A stretch of 49,385 nt of DNA from Komagataeibacter oboediens (GCF_003207815.1 NZ_NKTX01000020.1:1-49385); one strand, 5' to 3'. Positions 7,984-17,153 are shown, counted from the first letter of the stretch. Numbers and translations are program-made. Notes: generated by a model from the sequence alone, not told the origin.

Positions 7984-10155
7984 ATGGGCGGCTGGCTGCG
8001 CCGTTTCCGGTGGCTGTATGCCCCGCGGGCGTCGGATTTCGGGTTTGCGCTCCGCACCACCATCGCAGCCCTTCTGGCGCTTGTCATTGCCCTGTGGATG
8101 GAAATGGACGATCCGCAATGGGCGGCCATGACCACATGGATCGTGGCCCAGAATTCGCGCGGGCAGAGCATGTCCAAGGCGCGGTGGCGACTGCTGGGCA
8201 CGGTCTGCGGCGCGGTGGCGGGCGTGACCCTGATTGCGGCCATGCCCCAGTCATCATGGCTGTTTTTTCCGGTGCTGGCGGTCTGGGTGGGAATATGCTG
8301 CGGGCTTGCGACCTTCCTGCGCAATTTCCATTCCTATGCGCTGGTGCTCATGGCGTTTACCAGCGGCCTGATTGCCCTGAACGCAGCTGATGATCCGCGC
8401 GATGTATTTGCCATCGCCATGTCCCGCTCCACCTACATCTTTCTGGGTATTCTGTGCGAAAGCGGGCTGGCGTCGGTTTTCGCGCCCAACCTAACCGATG
8501 TCGCGCATACGGAGATCACGCGCCGGGTCGCGGCAACCGTGGGGCAGGCGGCGCAGGCCCTGACGGGCATGATGGCGGGCCGTGACGCGGGGTTCCTGCG
8601 GTCGCGCACGCTGCTGGGGTCCGTGTTTTCCATTTCGGACCAGATCGAGTTCAGTGAAGTGGAAATGCAGCACCGCACCCATGCCGGTGACCATGCGCGC
8701 GCAGCCCTGGCGGCGGTGGCGGTGGTGATGTCGCGCGGGTTGGGGCTGGCCGCGCGCATACGCGAGGCAGGCGCCGTGCCCCCGGCCTTTACCAATTCAC
8801 TGGCCATGGCAAAGGCGCTGTTTGCCGACATGCAGGCACAGATGGACGGTCCCGACCCCGTTGCCGCCGTGCCCGGCCTGCGCGCGCGCATCCGCATGCT
8901 GGGCGCGGAATGCCGGCAGCAACTGGTCAATGACATTATTGCCGTCAGCGGGCCGGTGCCCATGGATGCCGCTGGGTCCCAGACTCATCTGGACGGGTAT
9001 ATTCTCAATGCCTCACTTGGCGTGCTGCTGGTCCGGCTGGATGCGGCGCTGGCCCATCTGGCCGCGACACAGGTGGCCCCGGCGCATGACCATTTCCATT
9101 TTTCCACCCCGCCATGGCGGGACCGGACAGATGCCTGGCATAATGGCGTCCGCTCCGCAGGCGCCGTCCTTATGGGTGGGCTGGTGTGGGAGGTGACGGG
9201 CTGGCCCGATGGGGCGACCTTCGCCATGTTCGTCGTGGTGACATGCAGCCGGTTTGCCGCCAATGAAAACCCGGTGCAGGACAGCCTTGGCTTCCTGCGC
9301 GGGGCAGTCTGGGCGGTGGTGGTGGCGGCATTCCTGACCTTTGTCGTGCTGCCGCGGCAGGCGGTGTGGGAAACGCTGGTCGCATCGCTGTTCGTGCCCA
9401 TGATGGTGGGCGGCCTTGCGCTGCGTGACGCCCGCACGGTGGGGACGGCTGCGCCTTATAACAATTTCCTGCCGTTCATGGTCTATCCCGGCAACCAGTC
9501 GCGGCTGGATGAACTGACCTTTTTTAATACCAACAGCGCGGTCGTGCTGGGGATATGGTGCAGCGTGCTGGTGTTCCGGCTGGTGCTGCCATTTGATCAG
9601 GATGCGGAACGCTGGCGCATGCGCCGCCAGATGGTGGGCGACCTGCGGCGTATCGCGCGCGCCGCCACCATTCCTGATACCGGGGTATGGGTGAACACGC
9701 TGACCGCCCGGTTCGCGCGTCTGGTCCGGCATTCCACCACCATGTCCGATGCCCAGACCAATGCCTATCTGGATGGGGTGCTGGCGGCCATGACCGTTGG
9801 GCTGAACCTGATCCGGCTGCGGCGCATGCTGGACCGTGGCAGCCTGCCGCCTGATGCGCGGCAGGCCGTGGAACGGACGGTTGCGGGGTTCGCCGCATGG
9901 CGGGGCCAGCCGCCAGCCGCCCTGGCCCACAGGGCGGCAGACGCGCTGGCCTGCGTGCGGGCACGGGTGGCGGGGGAGGGGAACCTGTCGCGGCGCCTCG
10001 ATCTGGGGTGGAGTGTCGCCTATCTGGAAATACTGGTGCGCGAGCTTGTGGCGCATGCCCGGTTTTTTGATATTACCCACCGTTTCCATGTCCCGCCCGA
10101 TTCTCGATCCATCAGGCCGGGTATCCCTGCCGCAACCCCAAGGAACCAACCATGA
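7984..10155 (+). CDS. FUSC-family inner-membrane transporter (AaeB/fusaric-acid-resistance type)
   Basis: A 723-residue membrane protein with two hydrophobic blocks separated by a soluble region. The first block (residues 15-165) opens DFGFALRTTIAALLALVIALW and includes DDPQWAAMTTWIV, typical of FUSC/AaeB proteins; the second (about residues 390-530) repeats the pattern. The family is linked to efflux of aromatic acids and similar compounds; the substrate here is unknown. ATG at 7984 was chosen because the family-like sequence starts shortly after it; a GTG at 7924 would add 20 residues. The stop codon overlaps the start of the RidA gene (ATGA), implying translational coupling. Confidence 0.85.
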   Translation: MGGWLRRFRWLYAPRASDFGFALRTTIAALLALVIALWMEMDDPQWAAMTTWIVAQNSRGQSMSKARWRLLGTVCGAVAGVTLIAAMPQSSWLFFPVLAVWVGICCGLATFLRNFHSYALVLMAFTSGLIALNAADDPRDVFAIAMSRSTYIFLGILCESGLASVFAPNLTDVAHTEITRRVAATVGQAAQALTGMMAGRDAGFLRSRTLLGSVFSISDQIEFSEVEMQHRTHAGDHARAALAAVAVVMSRGLGLAARIREAGAVPPAFTNSLAMAKALFADMQAQMDGPDPVAAVPGLRARIRMLGAECRQQLVNDIIAVSGPVPMDAAGSQTHLDGYILNASLGVLLVRLDAALAHLAATQVAPAHDHFHFSTPPWRDRTDAWHNGVRSAGAVLMGGLVWEVTGWPDGATFAMFVVVTCSRFAANENPVQDSLGFLRGAVWAVVVAAFLTFVVLPRQAVWETLVASLFVPMMVGGLALRDARTVGTAAPYNNFLPFMVYPGNQSRLDELTFFNTNSAVVLGIWCSVLVFRLVLPFDQDAERWRMRRQMVGDLRRIARAATIPDTGVWVNTLTARFARLVRHSTTMSDAQTNAYLDGVLAAMTVGLNLIRLRRMLDRGSLPPDARQAVERTVAGFAAWRGQPPAALAHRAADALACVRARVAGEGNLSRRLDLGWSVAYLEILVRELVAHARFFDITHRFHVPPDSRSIRPGIPAATPRNQP

Positions 10156-10502
10156 CCATCACACGCCTGCAACCTGAAGACCGGCTGACCGGTGCCGTCG
10201 TGCATGGAAATACGGTCTATCTGGCCGGACAGGTAGCCGATGACCCGGACCTTGATGCCGAAGGCCAGACGGCGGATATCCTGCGCCAGATCGACGCCCT
10301 GCTGGCGGAAGCGGGAACCAGCAGCGCACGCCTGCTGTCGGTGCAGATTTTCCTGAGCGACATGAACGACATGGCCGCGATGAACCGTGCGTGGGACGCC
10401 TGGCTGGACCCGGCCGCCAAACCCGCCCGCGCCACGGTTGAAGCCCGTCTGGCCGATCCGCGCTGGAAGGTCGAAATCACCGGAATTGCAGCCCTGCCCT
10501 GA
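10152..10502 (+). CDS. RidA/YjgF family protein
   Basis: A 116-residue single-domain protein with the RidA fold: VVHGNTVYLAGQVADDP near residue 17, then QTADILRQIDALLAEAGTSSARLLSVQIFLSDM, and PARATVEARLADPRWKVEI near the C-terminus, where the arginine corresponds to the ligand-binding arginine of active RidA proteins. RidA proteins hydrolyse reactive enamine/imine intermediates. The gene overlaps the FUSC transporter by four bases, with AAGGA upstream, so it is the second gene of an operon. Confidence 0.9.
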   Translation: MTITRLQPEDRLTGAVVHGNTVYLAGQVADDPDLDAEGQTADILRQIDALLAEAGTSSARLLSVQIFLSDMNDMAAMNRAWDAWLDPAAKPARATVEARLADPRWKVEITGIAALP

Positions 10503-10611
10503 TCGACAGGCGGCCCCGAAGGCCGGTTTCCATGCAACCGTGAGGTGGGCGGGCTGTTCAGATTCGTGAATGCGGTCCCATGGAGCCGCCCATGACACGG
10601 AGCACCCCGCC

Positions 10612-11616
10612 ATGCCAGATGACACCAGCCATTCATCATCCCGCCGCCAGATTCTGACAGGCGTTGCGGCAGCCGGTCTTGTTACCGCAGCCGCCGCTGG
10701 CCGGTCCCATGCCGCGGAAATGGCAGCCCCCACGCCTGCGTTGGTGGACCCGGAAAACGCCTATCCCCGGCCGCCATTTCCCCAGCAGTCCCAGCCATGG
10801 CCCGGCCTTGCGGGCAGGATGACGCCCCGGCCCGACCATGGGGAAACCAGCTATCGCGGGTCTGGCAGACTGGCGGGGCGCAAGGCGCTGATTACGGGTG
10901 GAGATTCGGGCATTGGCCGGGCTGCCGCCATCGCCTATGCGCGTGAAGGGGCGGATGTGGCGATTGCCTACCTGCCACAGGAAGAACCGGACGCGCGTGA
11001 AGTCATTGCCCTGATCCGCGAAGCCGGACGCAAGGCCGTGGCCCTGCCCGGTGACCTGCGGGACCGCAAATACTGCGACAGCGTGGTGCAACGCGCGCAT
11101 CAGGAACTGGGCGGACTGGATATCCTGGTCAGCAATGCCGGTCGCCAGCGCCACCAGGACAGTATCCTCGATATCAGCGACGAACAGTTCGATGAAACCT
11201 TCCGCACCAATATCTACGCGCTGTTTTATCTGAGCAAAGCGGCCATCCCGCTCATGCCACGCGGGGGCGCGATCATCGCCACGGCGTCGGTCAACGCGTT
11301 CAGCCCGTCCGAAATCCTGCTGGATTATTCCGCGACCAAGGGGGCGATCGTCGCCTTCGTCAAGTCACTGGCCAAGCAGATGGTCCACCGTGGCATCCGC
11401 GTCAATGCCGTCGCCCCCGGCCCGTTCTGGACCGCGCTGCAGGTCAGTGGTGGCCAGACGGAGGAAAACATCCACAATTTTGGTGGCGAGACCCCGATGG
11501 GCCGCGCGGGGCAGCCTGCGGAACTGGCACCCGTCTATGTCCTGCTGGCGTCGTCGGAGGCCAGTTACATTACCGGGCAGGTCTATGGTGCGGCCGGTGG
11601 AACGGGCGTGGGCTAG
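10612..11616 (+). CDS. Tat-signal short-chain dehydrogenase/reductase
   Basis: A 334-residue SDR oxidoreductase with an N-terminal twin-arginine signal: SSRRQIL at residues 9-15, a hydrophobic [14 protein letters not shown] core and a cleavage-like SHAAE. The enzyme domain follows: nucleotide-binding [13 protein letters not shown] in the middle, and catalytic YSATKGA (YxxxK), with a serine in the preceding strand. It resembles the classical SDRs related to glucose/ribitol dehydrogenase and stress protein 39 (a [11 protein letters not shown] segment precedes the fold, as in that group). ATG at 10612 is preceded by GGAG nine bases upstream; the frame is open to 10570. Export of a nucleotide-dependent SDR is unusual and could mean export of folded holoenzyme; the substrate is unknown. 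Confidence 0.9.
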   Translation: MPDDTSHSSSRRQILTGVAAAGLVTAAAAGRSHAAEMAAPTPALVDPENAYPRPPFPQQSQPWPGLAGRMTPRPDHGETSYRGSGRLAGRKALITGGDSGIGRAAAIAYAREGADVAIAYLPQEEPDAREVIALIREAGRKAVALPGDLRDRKYCDSVVQRAHQELGGLDILVSNAGRQRHQDSILDISDEQFDETFRTNIYALFYLSKAAIPLMPRGGAIIATASVNAFSPSEILLDYSATKGAIVAFVKSLAKQMVHRGIRVNAVAPGPFWTALQVSGGQTEENIHNFGGETPMGRAGQPAELAPVYVLLASSEASYITGQVYGAAGGTGVG

Positions 11617-11666
11617 GATCGCGCAATGTCCTTGCGGTGCGGCTGTGGCAATGGCACATGGCATGG

Positions 11667-11780
11667 ATGCGTATTGTCATGTCCTGCCTGCTGATGCTGC
11701 TGGGGGTCGCGGCGTGTTATTATGCCTTTGGCATGATTACGGATGCCGGGCGTTTCATATCCGATTCCCATCCCTGGTGA
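11667..11780 (+). CDS. Possible 37-residue membrane peptide
   Basis: An open frame beginning MRIVMSCLLMLLGVAACYY, with one hydrophobic helix and a short polar tail ending DSHPW. No strong ribosome site precedes it. It sits alone between the SDR and the CHRD gene. It may be a real small membrane protein or chance; I do not recognise it. Confidence 0.3.
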   Translation: MRIVMSCLLMLLGVAACYYAFGMITDAGRFISDSHPW

Positions 11781-11957
11781 CCACTGTCCTCCCGTCGCCT
11801 GACCGGAGCGTGCGGCTGGCCATTATGGAACATGGACCGGTCATGATTCGTGTTGCGTACCGTTATGGATCATGCACCCGATCGTGTATTTCCGACGTTG
11901 TACATGACTTCAACACTGACACATTTCCCGCAGGCCCGACCTGTGGTGGAGGTTGCC

Positions 11958-12395
11958 ATGATCCGTTTTCCCGCCCTGACCGCCCTTGTCGCCGCCAGTA
12001 TCGTGGTAGCCTCGCCCGCCCTTGCGGCCACCGTGCGGCTGGATGGTCACTTCACCCCTGAACATGGCACGACCAGCCAGCCCGATGGCACCGTTCAGGC
12101 CACGCTGAACACGCGTACGAACCTTGTGAAATATACCCTGACATGGACCGGGCTGAGCGGGCCGGTGGTGGCCGCCCATTTCCACGGCCCCGCGCCAGCA
12201 GGGGAGGAAGCGGGCGTGCTGGTACCCATTCCCGGCCCCTACAAATCCGGCCAGCACGGGTCCGTCCTGCTGTCATCCGAACAGGCGGAGGCCCTTCAGA
12301 ACGGTCAGGTCTATGTCAACCTGCACACCGCCGCCCAGCCCAATGGCGAGGCCCGCGCCCAGCTTGCGCCGGTCCGTCCCGGCGAAACGAAATAA
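11958..12395 (+). CDS. Secreted CHRD-domain protein
   Basis: A 145-residue protein with a signal peptide (residues 1-23, ending ALA) and one CHRD domain. The domain is recognised from VKYTLTWTGLSGPVVAAHFHGPA and the closing GQVYVNLHTAAQPNGEARAQL. Bacterial CHRD proteins are small secreted beta proteins of unknown role. ATG at 11958 has GGTGGAGG seven bases upstream. No operon partner is evident. Confidence 0.88.
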   Translation: MIRFPALTALVAASIVVASPALAATVRLDGHFTPEHGTTSQPDGTVQATLNTRTNLVKYTLTWTGLSGPVVAAHFHGPAPAGEEAGVLVPIPGPYKSGQHGSVLLSSEQAEALQNGQVYVNLHTAAQPNGEARAQLAPVRPGETK

Positions 12396-12539
12396 ACGGC
12401 AAGTCATTGGGATCGTGTCCATGATATAGTTTGCATGGCTGCTATTTGTGCTGCACAGTGCAGTGGATGACATGGAAATCATGTCGGTCATGTAAGGACG
12501 CGGGGTGACTGTGCCCGCCAGAAGTCATGGAGTCCGCTT

Positions 12540-13043
12540 TTGCGCCTAGTATCTCTGGCCGCTGTCGCGGCGGCTGTGTCCCTGTCCGGTATCGCCCCTG
12601 TCACCTGCGCCCATGCGGCGGATGCACTGGGGCAGAATACGGCAACGATCGCCTTTACCCTGTCGGCGGCCGATCTGGGGGCGGGGATGTCGTGGGGGAA
12701 AGGTGTCCTGACGTTCGAGGGACATGACTACCCCTTCCGCATCCGCGGTGGTTCGGGGGCGGCCATCGGCTTTTCCAGAACCCGTGCCACTGGCACCGTC
12801 TATAACCTGTACCGCGTCGCGGATATCGAGGGGACATACTGGTCCGTTCAGGGCGAGGCGACGGTCGGCGCGGGCAAAGGGGGCGCCGTTATGGAAAATA
12901 ACAACGGCATCCATATCAAGTTCTCGTCGCGCAGCACGGGCGCACGGCTTGCATTTTCGGTCGAACGCCTGACCATAAGCCTGACCCCGGAAGAAAAGGC
13001 CGGCCTTGCAACCGCGAGTGCCACCCCTGCTTCCCATGAATAG
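12540..13043 (+). CDS. Exported protein of unknown function
   Basis: A 167-residue protein with a signal peptide (about residues 1-26, ending AHA) and a glycine-rich beta-type body with segments such as YPFRIRGGSGAAIGFS and VYNLYRVADIEGTYWSVQGEATVGAGKGG. I do not recognise the family with certainty. The start is TTG at 12540, supported by GGAG nine bases upstream and by the signal peptide following directly. The gene stands between the CHRD gene and the epimerase-like gene, with about 60 bases to the latter. Confidence 0.7.
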   Translation: MRLVSLAAVAAAVSLSGIAPVTCAHAADALGQNTATIAFTLSAADLGAGMSWGKGVLTFEGHDYPFRIRGGSGAAIGFSRTRATGTVYNLYRVADIEGTYWSVQGEATVGAGKGGAVMENNNGIHIKFSSRSTGARLAFSVERLTISLTPEEKAGLATASATPASHE

Positions 13044-13104
13044 GCAGCCTGCCCCCTGATCGTGCATGGTAGGCTCCATTACCTGAACGGATGGAGCCAC
13101 CAGC

Positions 13105-13974
13105 ATGACAGAAGATACCCATACATTTGGTGATGGCCGACTTGCGGCCAGCGTGCGTGCCCATGGCGCGGAACTGTGCGCCCTGCGCGCGAACGGCCGC
13201 GACCTGTTATGGGCCGGGGGGGAGCCGTGGCGGCGCCAGTCCCCGGTGCTTTTTCCCATCGTGGGGCGTCTGGTGGATGACGCGGCATGGGTTGACGGGC
13301 AGGCCTACCGCATGACCCAGCACGGCTTTGCCCGTGACTGCACATTCCGCTGGCTGGAACGTGATGAGACCGGCTGCCGCCTTGAACTGTCCGATACGGA
13401 GGCGACGCGCAGGATCTATCCTTTCGCTTTCAGCCTTGTCATTGACTACCGCATTGAACAGGGCAGGCTGCGGGTTGGCTACTGCGTGACCAATCCCGAT
13501 GCGACGCGTGTCCTGCCCGCCTCACTGGGCGCGCATCCCGCCTTTGCCTGGCCGCTGTCGCCTGATGTGCCCAAGGACCGGCATATCATTGAATTCGACC
13601 AGCCCGAACCCGAAGACGTGCGCCGCCTGAAGGGCGGGCTGCTGCTGCCCGATTCCTTCCCCACACCGGTGCGCGGGCGCGTACTGCATCTGGATGAATC
13701 CCTGTTTGCGGCGGATGCGCTGATTCTGGACCAGCCGGCCAGCACGGGGCTGACCTATCGCATTCCGGACGGCCCGGGTCTGCGCCTGACATGGGAAGGT
13801 TTCCCGCAACTGGGAATCTGGATGAAGCCCGGTGGTGATTTCCTGTGTATTGAACCGTGGCATGGCATGGCCAGTCCGGTTGGATTCAAGGGCGATTTTT
13901 CCACGCGTCCGGGTGTATTTCACCTGCAGCCGGGGCAGGAATGGCGCGCTTCCTGGCAAGTGGGCTGCATCTGA
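13105..13974 (+). CDS. Cytosolic aldose 1-epimerase family protein (LacX-like)
   Basis: A 289-residue mutarotase-fold protein without signal peptide. Visible motifs include SPVLFPIVGRL near residue 46, QHGFARD near 72 (catalytic-type histidine), LGAHPAFAWP near 142 (second histidine) and CIEPWHG near 250 (glutamate). This matches the short LacX/YeaD-like branch of aldose 1-epimerases, some members of which act on sugar phosphates. ATG at 13105 has GGAG upstream. A strong hairpin follows the stop codon. It is distinct from the exported GalM at 30.8-32.0 kb. Confidence 0.88.
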   Translation: MTEDTHTFGDGRLAASVRAHGAELCALRANGRDLLWAGGEPWRRQSPVLFPIVGRLVDDAAWVDGQAYRMTQHGFARDCTFRWLERDETGCRLELSDTEATRRIYPFAFSLVIDYRIEQGRLRVGYCVTNPDATRVLPASLGAHPAFAWPLSPDVPKDRHIIEFDQPEPEDVRRLKGGLLLPDSFPTPVRGRVLHLDESLFAADALILDQPASTGLTYRIPDGPGLRLTWEGFPQLGIWMKPGGDFLCIEPWHGMASPVGFKGDFSTRPGVFHLQPGQEWRASWQVGCI

Positions 13975-13984
13975 TCCATGTCCC

Positions 13985-14022
13985 TTCCGGCAGGTGTCTT
14001 TTCCATGCAACACCTGCCGGAA
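13985..14022 (+). terminator. Strong hairpin after the epimerase-like gene
   Basis: A perfect 13-bp stem, TTCCGGCAGGTGT with ACACCTGCCGGAA, and a 12-nt loop. It starts 10 bases after the stop codon. There is no long T-run, so it may terminate weakly or stabilise the 3' end. Confidence 0.6.
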
Positions 14023-14160
14023 TAAGCTTTGCGAAAAAAGCATGGATCGCCCCGGAAATCTGCGAAAATATCGTATTTCCAACCCCCCGGTTGCGTCGTA
14101 GCGTGCGCGCAGGAGCAGCATGCGGCAGTCTCGCCCGCTAGGCTCACGGGAAACGCCTTG

Positions 14161-14388
14161 ATGCGTAGTTTTTCTCCTGTCCCCGCCGTGGGATTTTCCC
14201 CTTCTTCCAATCCCCTCCCGATCCGCACACTGCGCCAGCGCGTTGTGGGCTGGGTTGGCGCGGCCTACCGCAAACAGGGGATGATGCTGCTGGCGACGCT
14301 GCCCAGTATCGCCGTGCCGTCAGGCTGCCATGCGGGGATGGAGGGATCGCCCTCCCTGCTGGCGCTGCGGGGCTGGGACCGGTCCTGA
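14161..14388 (+). CDS. Hypothetical 75-residue protein
   Basis: The open frame begins MRSFSPVPAVGFSP and contains RTLRQRVVGWVGAAYRKQG, a basic amphipathic segment, followed by a hydrophobic LLATLPSIAV. Third-position GC is like that of neighbouring genes, mild support for coding. There is no clear Shine-Dalgarno sequence and the frame is open further upstream. I do not recognise the protein; it may not be expressed. Confidence 0.35.
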   Translation: MRSFSPVPAVGFSPSSNPLPIRTLRQRVVGWVGAAYRKQGMMLLATLPSIAVPSGCHAGMEGSPSLLALRGWDRS

Positions 14389-14431
14389 ACAGACCAGTCA
14401 GCCGCGGGCGGGCTGATCCTGTATCATGATG

Positions 14432-14461
14432 TATGGCGGCGCATTCCGGTGTGCCGCCATA
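14432..14461. terminator. Inverted repeat, possible terminator
   Basis: TATGGCGGC and GCCGCCATA flank a 12-base loop that can pair further. It lies between the hypothetical gene ending at 14388 and the secreted protein gene. No T-run follows on the plus strand. Confidence 0.4.
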
Positions 14462-14527
14462 TTCATTGGACGCGACATAAGGGGGGCGTAAAATACATCT
14501 GACAGGCAGCCGGGAGAGCGGAAGGAT

Positions 14528-15154
14528 ATGGGTAGACAGATGCCACGACGCGCGGCATGGCTGGTGATTGCAGCGCTGGCGCAGATGGGAACAGCCCATG
14601 CAGCCACGACCGCGTTCAACAAGTTGCCTGATTACGAGAAATTCGGGATTACGATCACCAGCGCCTATCATGTGCGCCGGTGCGGGGTAACGGTTACGGT
14701 CGACCAGTCCCGTTTTGCCGACAGCGCCAGCGCGCTGGAAAATGAAGGCATACTTGATAACGTCACACCCGCCGTTATCAGCAGGCGCCCGGCCTACTAT
14801 ATTGGTCAGGCCATGCATGAAATCGTGCCGACCATCATCTACCACACCTTCCTGCGGTATACGGACGCGGTGAACTGTCACTTCGTATTTCATACGAAAG
14901 GGGGCGAGGACGAAGCACTGTATGGCGAGGTGGAGAATTCCTCCCCCGCTTTCCTAAGCTTTGTCGTGAACAGCCATACCCATACGCAGGTGGACTGGTA
15001 CAAGGCCAGTTTTGATGAAATCCGGGAAGTCGCCTCGAAATTCGAGGAAGATCCGGCCTATGCCGCTCCCCTGACGTCGGAAGAGGGTGCGCCCGCGCAA
15101 CCCACGCCCGCAGATCCCGACGGTATCCAGGACGTGACAGACCGCCTGCAATGA
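14528..15154 (+). CDS. Secreted protein of unknown function, overlaps bluB
   Basis: A 208-residue protein with a signal peptide (residues 1-25, basic MPRR then a hydrophobic run ending AHA). The mature part has two cysteines (RRCGVTV and VNCHFVF) that could form a disulfide, and a low-complexity Pro/Ala tail. I do not recognise the family. GGAAGG lies just before the ATG. Its stop overlaps the bluB start (ATGA), so the two genes are translationally coupled, although a functional link to cobalamin is not evident from the sequence. Confidence 0.75.
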   Translation: MGRQMPRRAAWLVIAALAQMGTAHAATTAFNKLPDYEKFGITITSAYHVRRCGVTVTVDQSRFADSASALENEGILDNVTPAVISRRPAYYIGQAMHEIVPTIIYHTFLRYTDAVNCHFVFHTKGGEDEALYGEVENSSPAFLSFVVNSHTHTQVDWYKASFDEIREVASKFEEDPAYAAPLTSEEGAPAQPTPADPDGIQDVTDRLQ

Positions 15155-15810
15155 ACGAAAGAAGGGGCATGATGTCCATGCCCGAATTCTCCCATGCCTT
15201 TCGGGAGCAGTTGCAAGACCTGTTCCGCTGGCGGCGTGACGTGCGCCATTTCAACCGTGATCCGGTGCCTGAACCCGTTCTGGACGATCTGCTGCGTACC
15301 GCGTGCCTTGCCCCATCGGTAGGGCTGAGCGAACCATGGCGTTTCGTGCGCGTGGACGACCCGGGGCGTCGGGCGGCGGTGCGGGAGGACTTTGCCAGCT
15401 GCAATGCCCGTGCGCTGGCTGACCATATGGGGGCGGATGCCCTGAATTATGCCCGGCTGAAGCTGGCGGGGCTGGATGACGCGCCGCATCATCTGGCGGT
15501 CCTGTCCCATCCCGACCCCACGCAGGGGCGTGGTCTGGGACGTGGGACGATGCCACAGACCACCACGTGGTCCACTGTCATGGCCATTCATACGTTCTGG
15601 CTGGCGGCCACGGCGGTGGGTGTCGGGGTGGGGTGGGTTTCCATTATCGATCCCGAACGGATCAAGACCGTGCTGGACGTGGATCCCGCGCTGGAACTGG
15701 TGGCCTATCTGTGCGTGGGATACCCGGCCCAGCCTGCCAGCACGCCGGAACTGGAACGTCGCGGCTGGGAACGTCGCGCGCCCGAACGGCGGGAATGGAT
15801 CCAGCGCTAG
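15151..15810 (+). CDS. bluB: 5,6-dimethylbenzimidazole synthase BluB
   Basis: BluB is a nitroreductase-fold flavin enzyme that fragments reduced FMN with oxygen to give dimethylbenzimidazole, the lower ligand of vitamin B12. The 219-residue protein shows the family's WRRDVRHF near residue 27, LLRTACLAPSVGLSEPWRF near 47 and the later PQTTTWSTVMAIHTFWLAA and GVGVGWVSI segments. The start overlaps the upstream secreted-protein gene; in-frame ATGs at codons 7, 8 and 10 are alternatives. No other cobalamin genes are adjacent, but a B12 riboswitch lies elsewhere in this window. A two-hairpin repeat follows. Confidence 0.93.
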   Translation: MNERRGMMSMPEFSHAFREQLQDLFRWRRDVRHFNRDPVPEPVLDDLLRTACLAPSVGLSEPWRFVRVDDPGRRAAVREDFASCNARALADHMGADALNYARLKLAGLDDAPHHLAVLSHPDPTQGRGLGRGTMPQTTTWSTVMAIHTFWLAATAVGVGVGWVSIIDPERIKTVLDVDPALELVAYLCVGYPAQPASTPELERRGWERRAPERREWIQR

Positions 15811-15835
15811 GACGGCATATGCATTGTGATGAAAG

Positions 15836-15920
15836 TAATAAAAGTTTTTTGTGAAGCTGTTCTCAGAAAGCTTCAGGAAACGTCGCCTTTTTGAGAAAAG
15901 GGGCATCCAAAAACTTTTAT
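15836..15920 (-). repeat. Two-hairpin intergenic repeat, copy b
   Basis: AAAAGTTTTTTGTGAAGCTG leads into a GAAGCT...AGCTTC hairpin and a second hairpin around CGCCTTTTTGAGAAAAGG, ending CCAAAAACTTTTA. It is in reverse orientation to copies c, h and i. It directly follows bluB. Confidence 0.88.
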
Positions 15921-16067
15921 TTTTATCAGTGACTTATTTTTGGAGGGTCCCTGTAACACTGTGTATTGTCATGCGGTGCCGCCGTGTACGGGTGTCGGTC
16001 ATGACGCGGGATTGCGGTGCCGGACAGACGAATGCAGGGGGCCGATCCGGGGACATGACGGGATAGG

Positions 16068-16075
16068 AAAAAAAA
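16068..16075. repeat. Target-site duplication, left copy (A8)
   Basis: Eight A residues directly before the left inverted repeat of the IS1595-type element, identical to 18143-18150. An 8-bp duplication is the usual length for IS1595-family insertion. Confidence 0.8.
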
Positions 16076-16136
16076 GGGACCTATATACCTATCTAGCCAA
16101 CGAAATGTCAGCCTTGGGCCCCTGTCCTAGAGATTT

Positions 16137-17153
16137 TCATCCAAAAGTAATTCGATTTGCGTACCTATTCTTCGGGAAAGCACGATCCAGCATCGTCTTG
16201 AACTGTCCCCATGTTGCAGATGCTCTCATAAGTCCAATGACGGCATGCAGATGCTGTGCCAGCGCCGGGTGCCCAATATCCTCAGTAAGATACTGGTGAT
16301 GCTTTCGTGCTCTTCCTCCTTCATCCTGCCTTGGATTGCGGCTGCGGAGTTCATCAAGAATTCCCGGCGCTAAGCGTTCATAAACAATATCATTGGTGTA
16401 GGTGCCGACAACGCCGGGGCGCGCGACAGACATGGCACTCCAACTCCATCCACGAAGTCGGAAAATCTCGCGATAAAAGGCGTCTGGGAAACGTTTTGCC
16501 CAAGCGGCAAATTCCTTCTGAAGATACTTGTCCAAGATCGCTTGCAGCGCATCATGATCGCGAGTCGCCTGATAACCGGTTGCCTCATCGACAAGTCCGA
16601 TAATCCCGAGTTCGGCAAGCCCCCGCATGACGATCTCGGCGGCTTGGGCCCTGTCAGATTGCTGAGGATTCAGCTTCCTGTCCTGCCTAGCCTGAAGCCA
16701 AATATTGCAAATTTCCGGCAATGCCTCTGCCGCATAGCCGATGACTTCGCTGTCGCCAGATATGTAACTGATAGGCTTAAGGGGCCCATCCACCAACTCT
16801 TTGGAAATGTAAGGAAAAAGGCTTCTAGAGGCCAAAAATACTGGCAAATGGGCCCCTTCGCTTGCTGCCTCGGTCTTGAGGCGTTTCGCCGATCCGCTGC
16901 GACCGCCCAAAACATTAGCAATACCGTTCTCGGAAAGAACGCGCCTGCCATCCTTCAAAACCGCACATGGTATCTCTACTGCGCCGATCCGCAGTATACC
17001 CCTATGTGTCGCCTCGTTGTTCCGCATGTCGTTGCGTTGGTCGTCAGGGAGGATTTTAACTTCCGGCTTATGGGCGATTTTAGGAGTTATTGCTTTCGCG
17101 ACTTCATCGAAATCCGCATCGATCGGCTCAATGATCTTCTTGTCTTCAGACAT
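16137..17153 (-). CDS. P63C-domain protein, passenger of the IS1595-type element
   Basis: A 338-residue protein. The N-terminal third carries THRGILRIGAVEIPCAVL and GRRVLSENGIANVLGGRSGSAKR. The C-terminal two thirds matches the P63C domain known from phage and plasmid proteins: LQAILDKYLQKEFAAWAKRFP, then FYREIFRLRGW and HLHAVIGLMRAS. The function of the domain is not established. The start lies inside the transposase coding end, so the two are cotranscribed and probably coupled. Codon use is less GC-rich than that of chromosomal neighbours. It could affect transposition, or be a phage-derived regulator carried as cargo; neither can be decided here. Confidence 0.88.
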   Translation of the reverse strand: MSEDKKIIEPIDADFDEVAKAITPKIAHKPEVKILPDDQRNDMRNNEATHRGILRIGAVEIPCAVLKDGRRVLSENGIANVLGGRSGSAKRLKTEAASEGAHLPVFLASRSLFPYISKELVDGPLKPISYISGDSEVIGYAAEALPEICNIWLQARQDRKLNPQQSDRAQAAEIVMRGLAELGIIGLVDEATGYQATRDHDALQAILDKYLQKEFAAWAKRFPDAFYREIFRLRGWSWSAMSVARPGVVGTYTNDIVYERLAPGILDELRSRNPRQDEGGRARKHHQYLTEDIGHPALAQHLHAVIGLMRASATWGQFKTMLDRAFPKNRYANRITFG

